Shown piece by piece: positions 45,886 to 56,250 of a stretch of DNA of 64,000 nucleotides (the first letter of the stretch is position 1; each line of letters starts with the position of its first letter). The stretch spans positions 496,001 through 560,000 of the forward strand of contig QNQO01000643.1 of NCBI GenBank assembly GCA_003290165.1. The letters run 5' to 3'. The DNA comes from Berberis thunbergii. Its lineage: Eukaryota > Streptophyta > Magnoliopsida > Ranunculales > Berberidaceae. Position numbers and translations under genes: made by a program. The notes beneath the pieces are model-generated. The model was not told where the DNA came from. It made no database searches and was given only the letters and a program-made list of their open reading frames with translations.

Positions 45886-48200
45886 TTACTCCTTATCAAG
45901 AGATACAGTGGAACTTGGCTTAGTAGAAGAAGAAGCAGAGGATGGATTCGCATGCACTACTGCTCCGACACCGTAATCTGGGTCGCCATCTTCTTGCGAT
46001 TGATCAGAAGATTCTCCAAACTCCGCAAAGACCACTTTTCTGTAGTAAGAGAGATCCCAATCAGCATGTTTCTCTTCCATCAGCTCCAATAGCTTCAACA
46101 TTCCTTTCACAACTCTGTTGAATTGGAACGTGCCCTGGGCCTTGAAAAGTATTTCATCGCGTACTTTCGACTTTACAATATCTTGCTCCAACTGCTCTAG
46201 TTTGTTGGCCAATGCATCAGCTCTAGATTGTTGAATACTTAGCTTATCCTTGATTAGGCTGAGCTCATTTTGTGTCAAGAGAAGCAACTTTTCTTTCATC
46301 CTTGCAAACTTGACGATGAAAGCAACGTCTACCTCCAACTACTGATGTCGGGCATCCCATGCAGATTCTCTGTTGCCATTCTCAATGATCTGAGCCTGAA
46401 TCTCGTACTGCATCTTGGCCATGGCCTCACCGGTAAGCTTCAAGTCACATTGGGCCTGATTTAGCTCCGCCTCCAACCCGTCTTTCAAAGAAGTCAAATT
46501 GGCCAAGTCGGACTCAAGTGATTCCAAGCAGACCCCCTGAGGCTTCGATTTTGTCTCCAAGGCATCTAGTTGGGCCCCCGAATCAACAAGCCTTTTACCT
46601 CCAAGCTGCTTCATCAGTGATTTGATCTCCCGGAGAGCATTGGAATACAACTTCTACAGATGTGCAAAAACTCGTTCCATAGTGTATACTATTTCATGAG
46701 CAACCTCTACTTCCGTCCCAGCAACAACAACTTGGTTCAGATATGACATCCCCAACATTAGATGTTTTTGTCACTTGTGCATACTCTCGCCTAATGTATC
46801 TCATTCTGGCTTCGGATAATGATTATCCAGCTAGTTGTCCGTCTAATAATATGTCTCCTGAAAGCTAAGAAATGTCAACCTTCTGATTTCAAGCCAGGCT
46901 GATCATCTTTACCATATCTAGGGCAAAGAGATAAATCCGTGCATCAGGATGAAAATCTTTTGGGTAAGCAATCACGCTAGCACCACCCTTTGCCATCTTC
47001 ATCGCATCAGAGGCCTCCTTTACCGCTTTCCCCTTGCTCACAACGACCGACTCCCTCTCACTAGCCGATTCAGAAGCAGTTGAAGGGGAAGAAATAAGGG
47101 AATTATTTCTCGAACCGACCGCCACCTCAAGCTGAGGCTCGAACAGACGGAGGACAATACGGGCAACGTGGAGGGGACCTTTCACCATAGGGACGGCAGA
47201 TGGTGACTTTTTGCCATGCTGAGAGGACTTATGCTCTAGAGCGGGGTTAAACGTGAAACCCTTTTATAGAAAAAGGACAAGTCTGACCTACATCAGATGA
47301 AACAATCATTCTTGCATGCTTCAAAAAGTTGTTCAAAATCTTTGCCTGCTTAGTACTCAGCCTTGCCACATCCTCTATTCCCACCATTTTTTAGATACTC
47401 CTTCTCCAGGTTGGGAAGGATAATGGGGGCTATCGCTTGAGTATCTTGGTTTTGGACACAATAGCGCCTGCCTCAGTGGATGCATCAAGATCTTGCCTTG
47501 CAACTTTCATCCCTCTTTCGAAGGGGCCAACAACCTGGAGATGAACTTAGATGTGGTGCGAGGCTTTTTAGAAAGCAAAGACAAAGAAAGTGCCTCATCC
47601 AACTCCGCCCTCCTCGACAGGCTAGGGATCTTGACCTTCGAGAGCTTCCTCTTCTTCGAAGGAGGTTCACAATCAGGCTTCAGTTTCAAAACCCTAAAGA
47701 GAGTGGGAGCCTCATTCCAGTACTCCCACAGTGTGCTACATTTGATGTAGTCGAGCTGCACAAAATCTTCCACCTGAAGGTCATGTCACCAAATCGATCC
47801 AATGTTGCTTGTCCTCTGGAGAAAGGGGTGTTGTTGAAAACTTCCCTACAAAAAACATGGATAACATTTTGGTATGTAATCAACACGAGTAGAATCGAGA
47901 ATGGTATTACACTCACTCAATTGTTTGAACTTCTGATCAATCGGATGACCATCAAGCTCGAAATACTTTGAGTCCGCAGGAGCCATGAAACAATACTTCT
48001 GCCAAGACATGTAACTGTCAGGAAACTTGGCCAAACAAACCGACAACTTTAACATGCACACAACAAACTTGTTCACCTGAGGAGAAGTAAACAGTTGGAT
48101 CGCCTTTGCATTCGAAGACCAGCATCCTTCGCATTGATTAAAATGACAATCATAGTTCTGTACCCATTTTGCACCAGCTGGGCAGGTTGAATGCCGAAGT
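45886..48200 (-). pseudogene. Antisense ORF of Tat element B, main part
   Basis: Homologous to the antisense ORF of A and C. The N-terminal part (from 49741) is separated by hAT element 3. Here: 48076-47846 (SWQKYCFMAPADSKYFELDG), 47773-47507 (basic, LSKVKIPSLSRRAELDEALS), 47188-46889 (ending HPDARIYLFALDMVKM, like LHLDARISLFAPNLVKM in A), 46650-46339 and 46338-45886, a long coiled coil (TQNELSLIKDKLSIQQSRAD), ending SSTVSLDKE. At least four frame breaks. No known domain. Confidence 0.75.
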
Positions 48201-48208
48201 ACGCCAAG

Positions 48209-49491
48209 TAGGGGTGGTCACGGGACGAGATTGGATAGGATGGACCTCATCCCTATCCCATCCCATTCGTTCGGGATCGGGACGGAATAAACCTCATCCC
48301 ATCCCAAACAGGTTCGGGACAGGACAGGATGAGCAGGAAAGAAAACATTTTATTTATTTCACATTGGTTTATACCATGAAATCTCTCAAAATAGTTAAAG
48401 CATTTTCTTTCAATATATTAGTCATTATAACCATGATGATATAAACAAAGCAAACCTTGCACTGAAATCTGGTTCTGCTTCTGCAAGAAATATTTGATTT
48501 ATGTTGCTGCACATTGGCACCCAATCTTGTATAACATGAGAACCCCCTAACAAAGCATCTCTTGGTGCTTCTTGGTTTGTTTGAGAGCTGAGACCAGCTG
48601 ATAAACTTTCAGCGCTTGCTGTTGGTCGATCAATAGCCATTCCAACATAATCTTGGGTAGAGGAATGGAACAGAGATGTTGAATTGAAGTAAACAGACTC
48701 ACTCCGATGAACTTGGCCATCCTTATCAAAATTTGTGAGAGATTGCCACATACATATGATCCACAATATGGTGCTGAGCTGAAGTTTAAGTTCAATGGGA
48801 TCACCATAAGCATTAACATCAACCTTGTGGATATCTAATGAACCATTTTTCCAAGGCATACTTAATTTGAGATTCCCTGAGAATCCACCACCTTCTCCAG
48901 TCAAAAGTGGTGCGGTAGATTCTGAAAGCGAACTTCCACATGGTTTTTTCATATGCTTGTCGACATCATCTATTTGAAGCAGCACAAACTACCGCTCCTT
49001 GAAACTTTACAAAGTTTGTTAGTCTAGTTATTCCTACAAAGTTGTCTACTTGTGAATTTGAACCTGGTCAAGCCGTAAATATAAATAAATATACTAGCTT
49101 TACTAGTACTTATACGAAAGGATAGTTACATATTATTGTATATATGAATATGTTTTGTTATGCATTTTTATCATGTGAACTTTTATAAGAATGATTTAGT
49201 AAATTAAGTTGTTTGTGAATGAATATTATTTAATACACAACTTGTGTTTTATCTAAAATGGAACACATGTATTATTATTTTCATGTATAATATTAAAAGT
49301 ATTAATAATAAATAATTAAAAATTTAATTCCGGATGGGATGGGATGCGCAGGATTGAAAATCTCCATCTTGATCCTGTCCTATTCTACACCGGGATGGAA
49401 CGAGATTGAGATGAGATTGATCAATCCCAATAAGACCCGAAAAAATGGGATGGGACGGGATCGGGATCTCGGGATGGAATGCCCACCCTTA
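48209..49491. mobile_element. Non-autonomous hAT element 3 with a captured gene piece (1283 bp)
   Basis: Left end TAGGGGTGGTCACGGGACG, right end ATGGAATGCCCACCCTTA (inverted, imperfect), flanked by 8-bp duplications ACGCCAAG (48201-48208) and ACTTCAAG (49492-49499), two mismatches. Subterminal CCCATCCC/GGGATGGGA words are frequent at both ends. It splits the antisense ORF of B. Inside is a host gene fragment on the minus strand. Confidence 0.82.
48456..49004 (-). pseudogene. Probable ATG2 (autophagy-related 2) exon captured by hAT element 3
   Basis: ATG2 is a large lipid-transfer protein of the autophagosome. The open frame begins after a one-base frameshift at about 48985 and reads LLQIDDVDKHMK, LLTGEGGGFSGNL, PWKNGSLDIHKVDVNAYGD, IELKLQLSTILWI, later SHVIQDWVPM and EAEPDFSA. 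From memory these resemble plant ATG2 in order. At 48455 the frame crosses what looks like a GT donor (CAAG then GTTTGC), so an exon end with intron was copied. About 180 codons of a protein of well over 1500 residues. No product expected. The family call is moderate and rests on recall. Confidence 0.55.
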
Positions 49492-49741
49492 ACTTCAAGA
49501 AGCGCCAAATTTCCTTGAAAACAGGAAAACGAATGCCAAACTTGAAACATACGCTTGTGCAAGAAAATAAATCCATTCGAAGGACACAAGGGCGTCTGAC
49601 CAGCTCGAAGAACTCCAAACCATCGGGGATCTGATACTTCTTGCGAAGACCCACCAGATTCACCTCTAAGATCAACATCTCCTCGAAAACTCATGGCCTT
49701 TAGCAAACAGTTCATCGAGAAGTTGATTCTGGCCCGCCATG
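49492..49741 (-). pseudogene. Antisense ORF of Tat element B, N-terminal part
   Basis: Starts at ATG 49741 with MAGQNQLLDELFAKGHEF, the counterpart of MAQQRLLDDATLAKGLEF in A, 300 bp from the 3' LTR. Stops follow soon; later words (GFIFLHKRMF, in a shifted frame) match GFICLHREM of A. Joined to 48200 and below once hAT element 3 is removed. Confidence 0.72.
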
Positions 49742-50040
49742 GAAAAAGGCACAAACTTTTGATTACATTTGCAAAAGTAAAAGTTGAGTAGAGTAAAAAT
49801 GCAGAACTGAAATAAATAAGCAAAGTGTTTGAAAATTGCAAAAGTAAAGAAACTAAACTCTGCAGAGAGGGGGGCTTATATATAAGCAGGGATCCCCGCC
49901 TTTTTGAGTAGTCGTGTACCCAATTAATGATGTGCACCACTCGAGGAAATGATTCAGACTCAATCACCGCGACCGCTCAAATCCCTCGTGACGTGACTTA
50001 GTGGACTGACGAGCTGACCCACTAACTCGGAGGGACTAGC

Positions 50041-50670
50041 TGATGATACACCAAACCGTCTAGTAATCTGCATTGTACACGTATCATGTTGATCTCGTTA
50101 ACGGAATAAAACAGGCTTAGATGAGCGCCCAATCTGGTGAAGCCCAGATAACACAAACCCCACTGAGGTAGGTTTCTGGAGGTTGGAACCAATCAACAGT
50201 GCCCTATTAAGCCCATAAGTCATATGGTCAAGCCCAGTACCTTTGAGACCTAATGAGGCAAGTATCTAGAAGTTTGACTTAAGACAGACATGCCAGCTAT
50301 ACATTGACTTCTAATAGGAAGCAAATATCAAAGTATAAGTTGTGCATGAAAACTCTTCTGCATGGACAATACTTCGCAAGGGAAGAATCCCTAACAAATA
50401 TCATAGTACAAGTCGTGTATGAAAACTCTCCTGCATGGATGACTCTCAACAAGGAAAAGTTATCTGAACAAATATTTTCCCTTAAACCACGCCACCAAAG
50501 CATAGCCGAAGAAGGACTCTCGCGCATAATTCAATTACAAGCATTACAATTTTCTCAAGCCTTCTCTAACTTAAGCATTGGAGTGTCATCGGCCACCACA
50601 ATGATGGTCTTTGGCTCACGTGCGTTCCTTGTACATGTCAAGGTCAAGAAGAATGAAAACTGACTCATTA
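50041..50670 (+). repeat. Element B 3' LTR (630 bp)
   Basis: Starts TGATGATACACC after the G-rich tract CTCGGAGGGACTAGC and ends AACTGACTCATTA. Matches 681-1180 plus 40751-40879. Followed by TGTAC, the right duplication of B. Confidence 0.85.
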
Positions 50671-51904
50671 TGTACTTATCTAAATTTTTTTAATATTATT
50701 GTTACATTGTCTTTATTGTTTATCTTTTCGATTGATTTCTATCATTTAGCATTTTCTTAATTTTTTTGTTATTATTCCCTGCTTTTTTTTCACTTAGTTT
50801 ATTTTTCCTTGATTATTTCTTAGAGTTTCAATTCATCCCATCAACTATGAGGCAAAACGGAGACCATTAAAGCATTTGCAATGGATTGATGAGCTCCCAA
50901 CTATAACCAACTATTCAACTAGAATAAAATTACTGAAAGAGCACTACTACAGTGCCTGGTGGCTACCAGGCACCCTCCATTGCCTCTAGATATGCATTAT
51001 CTCATATCTCGAGGCAAATGGAAGGTGCCTGGTAGCCACCAGGCACACCACCAATGCACTTAAGAATTTCCCTTACTGAAATGCTATAGTTTGATTTGAT
51101 AAATTTATATGTAAATCTTCTTCTTTCTTCCCATTTTTTTCATTTTTATATGGTATTTGATACATATACTTGAACATTTGATTTTCAGAGTTATTTATTA
51201 TTTATCAATTATTTGTGTTTATCTACTTTCTACACATTCCATTCCTCACTATGCTTTTTTTTTTTGGATAAAAAATTCCACTATACTAATTTGTTTACTT
51301 ATTTCTTTGACATTGCAAGTTCTAATAGTTGATGATGCCAATTATGAAAAGATTAATCACTGTTTAATGGTTTTGTGATGAAGAGAACAATGTTTCATGT
51401 ATTCTTCAATATAATTGCAACTTTAAGGCTCTAGGCGGGTGTTCTACATATAGAAGATAAGTTGAGTTTAATGATTAAAAGATTTATTAATTAATAAAAA
51501 AAAAAATCAAATGGTGCCTTTTTGGTTTGGCATTGCAGTATGGTTGAGTAACTATCCGTTACGTTCATCTTAATTTTTTGGTTACTACATGAGTCAAAAC
51601 AGAAACCCACCCGCCGCCTTCACTTGATATTGAGAAGAAGCAGAGAAGAACTTCTTCCCACACTCTCTGCCCTTTCTCCTACAACTCCATTGCCTCTTTG
51701 GAACCTGATGCCTCTTTGGAACATGACAATGCACAATCTTTTGCCCCGTAAGCTGCTATGTTCTTCCATGATTTACTAAATCCAATTTTCACTTTCTAAG
51801 TTTAGGGTTTCATTTCCCCAAAATTACATTTACAATTTCTAGTATTTTACTGCATAAAATAATTTACTTTTAAGTTTTTGCATTTATTCCATTAGTAGGA
51901 AGTG
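50671..51904. other. Right flank of the nest
   Basis: AT-rich DNA outside element B. It contains a Mutator-like MITE (50939-51072). A stretch at 51600-51770 with two copies of TGCCTCTTTGGAAC looks somewhat exon- or leader-like, but I see no frame worth calling. Confidence 0.5.
50939..51072. mobile_element. Hairpin MITE with a 9-bp duplication (Mutator-like)
   Basis: A nearly perfect inverted repeat: GTGCCTGGTGGCTACCAGGC on the left and GCCTGGTAGCCACCAGGCAC on the right, around a short centre at GATATGCATTATCTC. The flanks TTACTGAAA (50930-50938 and 51073-51081) are a perfect 9-bp duplication, the length typical of Mutator-like elements. No coding capacity. Confidence 0.8.
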
Positions 51905-52040
51905 AGTTGTGGCCAATGGCATGACAGTTCAATGGTTAGAGCTCGGCGGAAGGTAGCACTAGGTCATGGGTTTGAACCTAGCTGACGACATGTTTATCAG
52001 TTTATGGTGTGTTGACTAATTTTGGTCTTTGATAGGTTCT
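51905..52040 (+). mobile_element. tRNA-derived SINE, copy 1 (3' truncated)
   Basis: GGCCAATGGCATGACAGTTC... with the box-B-like GGGTTTGAACCTAGC, then GTTTATCAGTTTATGGTGTG. Aligns with the second copy (59761-59997) until about 52040, where the decayed antisense ORF of element C begins. No tail. Confidence 0.7.
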
Positions 52041-53475
52041 TGTTCCTGCGTCTAGAGTGTTAGGTTCGATTGTACCTCCTCACGGGTTTATAGGCTTGCA
52101 CCGAGGTATGTTTGAGTACGGACTCCGATTTTCGGTGCCTTATGACGTCTAGCGCTGCTTCACTCATTTTTTCCCACCTCCCACTCAGATGGTGCCGAGC
52201 GGGTTCAAGATACTACTAGCACTTCTTTTGAGGGTTCACGATGCTGGCCTTCGTTTGATTCCACCGGTGATTCATCGCTTGACCAATGTTCGGTTGGATT
52301 CCAGGGGTATCTATATACTGACGTGTCCACCTTCTCCGCGTTTGACGGTGAGAAGTGTTGAATCCTGGGAGAAGCAATTGTTCTTGGCTTCGGTGGATTC
52401 TGGCTACTTCAAGCTCGAGAGTTGTAGAGTGTCTCGACACTTTCAGATCGACCATGGTTAGTTCTTCTTCAGTGCATGCATATCTTTGCGCGTTCTTCTT
52501 ATGACGCTGATCTTGCTGTTATTTATGTGTTTCAAAGAAGTTTGTTATTCCGTCCCTTAGTGAGGAAGAAAAATGATTGGAGAAGAAGTTTCTGGAGCTT
52601 CCTTCAATTTTCATTGAGGAGGTAGTAATACCAGGCGATGTCGTACATAGCGGGCTGCTGCGGTGTTCTCATAAGGCTCACCTAGTGCCAGATTCCCCGG
52701 CTGAGAGAGTGGTTGCTCATCGTATGAGAAAGAGAAACCTAGCCCCGCTCAGCCCCTCCAGGCTCGCTGAGTTGGAGGTGAACGTACCTCCCGTGGTTGC
52801 TCCAAGGAAGAGGCAGTCTTCTGTCGTGGCAGCCTTTCCCTTTGGTGTCCGTACTTTAAAGCCGCATGTTCCTATCTCGCTGCACCCAAAGCCCATGGGA
52901 GGGTCCTTGCTCTGAAGAATACCTTCGCTAAACTGCGGATGTCATATCCGGATGCCCTTTATCAGACAAAGGGTTTTGGAACTGTCGCGGACCACAATGG
53001 TGTGGATGCCATGACCCTTGTTGCAGACGCGGTAGTTGACGAAATGAGAGCTCAGCTGAGGGTTACCGAGTCTGACTTGGTGTCAACTCGTGCCGAGCTG
53101 AAGCGGACTAGGGCAGAATTGGAGTATCTGGATACTTCTATGGACAGGTGGTCCTCTGAACGAGGGGCTGAAGAACCTGAGAGGAAGCAATCAGAGGTGG
53201 AGTGGGTCGACGAAAGGCAGTGGTTCGAAGTCGCGATAGAAGAAGGGCTTCGTCGTGCTCTGGAAGCGGAGCAAATGTTGTCCAAGGAGCGTTCGCATTA
53301 TGAAGCGTTGCTGGGCGAGGTGGATTTTGATGTGTCTAGTAGGAGGTCGTTGATCTCGTCCAAGATTATTCGGGGCAGACTAGAGCTCGTATAGAACTAA
53401 TTAAAAGAGAGGATCCCGATATTGATCTCGACTTCGTCCGCTATAAGATGGCATCTTCTAAGTCGATCCATTAAG
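52040..53475 (+). pseudogene. Antisense ORF of Tat element C (5' truncated)
   Basis: Opposite strand to gag/pol of C, same place as in A and B. From 52040: PPHGFIGLHRGMF (A has GFICLHREML), a stop near 52148, GFKILLALLLRVHDAGLRLI and SWEKQLFLASVDSGYFKLE (52189-52461), a decayed part, 52577-52915 (Pro/Arg-rich, SPSRLAELEVNVPPVVAPRK), then 52939-53394, a strong coiled coil (MRAQLRVTESDLVSTRAEL, later EEGLRRALEAEQMLSKER), ending near SSKSIH at 53475. The best preserved coiled-coil copy of the three. Confidence 0.75.
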
Positions 53476-53929
53476 GGGAAGGCTCTGGCATTGCGAGACT
53501 AACAGATGAGAAAGATGTTTCTCCTTAGATTGTAATGTCCCTTCCTGGAAGAATATCATGTAGACATGGTTTTTTTTTAATGAAAGTACTATTCTGTCTT
53601 GCACCGATGTATTTGCTTTTTTTTTGTAGACTGTAGAGTTTGTATTGCCAGACGGAATCACCCTTAGTTTTTTTGTCAGTCAAACAATATTGTTGTGTTG
53701 TTTTGTGTTGCTGTCGAGGCAGTTTAGGGGTTGATTAGGCGGAGTTGTTGTTGGTCAAGGGTTGACCAAATCCTTTCAGTCGTTGTCCGCAATGACTCCC
53801 TCAGTGCTGGCAGACTAGCGCTAACTTTTGCTTCCATTCATTTGGTCATCACGACCCTCGCCGAGCGGGTTAGACTTTGCGTGTCAGGAGCGTTGTCATC
53901 AGTTTTGACCTAATTAAGCTTTATTGGTA
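53476..53929. other. Non-coding stretch of element C between antisense ORF and tandem repeats
   Basis: T-rich parts (53570-53625) and a partial repeat-like end. No domain seen. Confidence 0.5.
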
Positions 53930-54420
53930 AGCTCGGCGATCATTGTCTGTATTGAGAGCAATAATCCCTTGTTGAGTCGTCGTCATCAACGGACAAACGC
54001 TGACTAAACTCCCATTTTTTCACCCATCGCAACCCGCGCGGAACATATTATGTTTTGGGCACCAGAAGCCGTCGTCATCAATCACGAACTGACTAAACTT
54101 ACCTAGCAAGTTCGGCGATAATTGTTTGTATTGAGAGCAATGATGCCTTGGCGATTCGTCGTCATTAGCATCAAGCGCTGACTAGACTCACACTTCCTTA
54201 GCTGTCGTGATCCGCACGGAGAAGATTAGGCTTTGGGCACCTGAAGCCATCGTCACCAGTCGTGAACTGACTAAACTTACCTAGCAAGTTCGGCAATCAT
54301 TGTCCACATTGAGAGTAATGATCCCGTGGTGAGTCATCATCATCAATGGACAAACGCTGACTAGACTCTCACTTCCTCAGCCGTCGTGACCCACGCAGAG
54401 CGGATTAGGCTTTGGGCAGA
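53930..54420 (-). repeat. Tandem repeat block of element C, ~178-bp units
   Basis: On the + strand AAG(C/T)TCGGCGATCATTG starts at 53931, 54109 and 54287, spacing 178 bp, each followed by ATTGAGAGCAATGAT, a GACTCGTCGTCATCA-like word and CGCTGACTA(A/G)ACTC. About 2.8 units. The period and several words agree with the block of element B. Confidence 0.87.
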
Positions 54421-54539
54421 TTTCCTAGTTTGGCCGTAACCGGGGTTATGGAGGGTTGTAATGGACAACAGTGAAAGTTTTGGTAAAAACAAAATATTTT
54501 ATTGATAATATTTTTTGAGATGCTCTACATTCCATGGTC

Positions 54540-55460
54540 ATTTTAACCCATCGCCGCTGGCGTCTTCCAGCCAATATGTTCCTGGCCTATTAACCTTAGC
54601 AACTCTGTAAGGTCCTTCCCAATTCGGATTTAGCTTTCCCGCCCTGGCTTCTTTGGTGTTTTGTTGGGTCTTCCGTAGTACCCAGTCTCCAAACTTGAAT
54701 TCGCGTGGCTTGACCTTCTTCTTGTAGCGTCACCCGTTGTTGGTAGACGGCTATCTCGGTAGAGGCCATACCTCATTTTTCATCGAGGAGGTTAAGTCCC
54801 ACGCGCAAGGCTTCGTCGTTACCATTTGGTCTGAATTCTTTCATCCGGAAGATTGGCTGAATTAAATTTTTATGGCTTCTAGGATCATCCGGTTGGTAAC
54901 TTTCGCTTGGCCGTTGGTCTGGGGGTGCTCTGGCGAGGAAAAATGGTGCTTCACTCCCAGGATTTTGCACAGTTATTTGACCTTGCTGGGTTCCGTTGTC
55001 ACTGACCAATACTCTGAGGATGCCAAATTTGCAGACGATGGCGACCCATATGAATTTTTTGATATGGACCTACCCTATTTTGGATAGAAGCTCGGGTTCG
55101 ATCCACTTGGTGATGTAGTCGATGGCGACAAAAAGGAATATTTTACCAGCCGATGCCAGAAGTCGTCTGACGATGTTCATTCCTCATTACGCAAACGACC
55201 ATGGACTAGTCATTGGAGTTAGTGACTGGGCCGACATATGGGTGTATGGTGTGAGCCTCTAACATTTGTCACACTTGCGGACTGTATCTTTGGCGTCCCA
55301 CTTTATGGTTGACCAGTAGTACCCTAAAGTTAGGGCCTTGTGGGTGAGGGTTTTCCCACTTGGGTGATTCCCGCATATACCACAGTGGATAGCTTTCAAG
55401 ACTTGGCTAGCCTCTAAGGGCGATAAATATCGGAGCAGTGGCCCTGTTACCAATCTCCTG
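54540..55460 (-). pseudogene. Integrase of Tat element C (broken)
   Basis: The zinc-binding N-terminus reads IHCGICGNHPSGKT then CDKC (55395-55260). The core has FLFVAIDYITKW (about 55140-55105) and VSDNGTQ (from 55009). Then the frame shifts; in the neighbouring frame the third catalytic position reads NGQAKVTNR where family members have NGQAE, so the Glu of the DDE triad is Lys. The C-terminal part ELRPNGNDEALRVGL-like, GMASTEIAVYQQRV and KAKSELGRTLQ follows in pieces to about 54540. Inactive. Confidence 0.82.
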
Positions 55461-56250
55461 TATATTTTTTCATTTAGGAGAGTATACCTTGCTGCTCTAT
55501 TTTTAAGTTTCCATGCTTCAACCTTATCTGTCGGTAAGGCTCCTGATGTTATATATTCTAGTATCGAAGTCATCCAATTGGGTTGTATCTCCACAGCGCA
55601 GATATTTCCATGCTTTTTTTTGTCGAGGCTTGATTTCTCCTGATATTTGATGAGTCCACTGTAGACTTCGTCAGCCATCTGGTTGTCGTCTTGGGGGCAT
55701 TGTGTGAGCTGACAGTTGTTGAACTTGCTCATTACGCCGAGTACCTTGATGCGGTAGGCTATCATGCGCGGATCTTTGCAATTGAAATTTCCTTTGACCT
55801 GGTTGACTACTAATCTTGAGTCGTTGTATGTTGTTAGGTGATCTATGCCAATCTCTAAAGCTAGTTGTAAACCTGACGGGAGGGCTTCATATTCGGCTTT
55901 GTTGTTTGAAGTGGGGAAACCAAATCTGACGACCTTTTCGAAGGTGAAAGTCACTAGGGGAGCGCAGAGTGATCCCGGCTTCGCTCGCCTTATTAGTTGA
56001 AGATCCGTCGCAACGCAGGGTCCAAGCTTGGACATCGGATTTCATGAGTTGGTAGCCTACTTTCGGTTCTTTTCTGCTGGAAAATTCAACAATGAAATCC
56101 ACGAGTGCCTGGGCTTTGATGGCGGTTCTTGGAGCATAGTTTATGTCAAACTGTCCGAGTTCTACTGACCATTTCACCATCTTTGTCAGATAGCTCGGGC
56201 TTATGTAATACCGAGCAGAGGTGGTGCTTGGTCAGGACCATTATGGAGTG
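55461..56250 (-). pseudogene. RNase H region of Tat element C
   Basis: Two overlapping frames. 56180-55887 holds VKWSVELGQFDINYAPRTAI and LRCDGSSTNKASEAGI with the first catalytic Asp (DGS, about 56008). 56035-55259 holds NNKAEYEALPSGLQLALEIG with the catalytic Glu and TTYNDSRLVVNQVKGNF with a later Asp. A frameshift near 55910 separates them. The motifs themselves look intact. Confidence 0.82.

Larger units (their letters stand above)
681..50670 (+). mobile_element. Tat-lineage Ty3/gypsy element B, outermost element of the nest (interrupted)
   Basis: B is read as a 5' LTR (681-1180 plus 40751-40879), a gag/protease/RT remnant (40955-43255), a non-coding region with tandem repeats, an antisense ORF and a 3' LTR (50041-50670). 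The two 5' LTR pieces together align along the 3' LTR, and the break at 1180/40751 is exactly where element A sits. The flanking duplications GGTAC and TGTAC differ at one base. The first bases of the 5' LTR (CGACGGTACA) match the 3' LTR start TGATGATACA with the initial T changed to C. Without inserts B would be about 9 kb. Integrase and most of RT are missing, so it is non-autonomous. The Tat assignment rests on gag style, PBS, antisense ORF and 3' tandem repeats. Confidence 0.8.

Noticed and set aside
51590..51790. Possible leader or first exon of a host gene
   Set aside because: Several stops in each frame and no splice or protein pattern that I could support.
52052..53285. Minus-strand frames opposite the element C antisense ORF
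   Set aside because: Shadows of the coiled-coil coding strand; no match to gag or pol.
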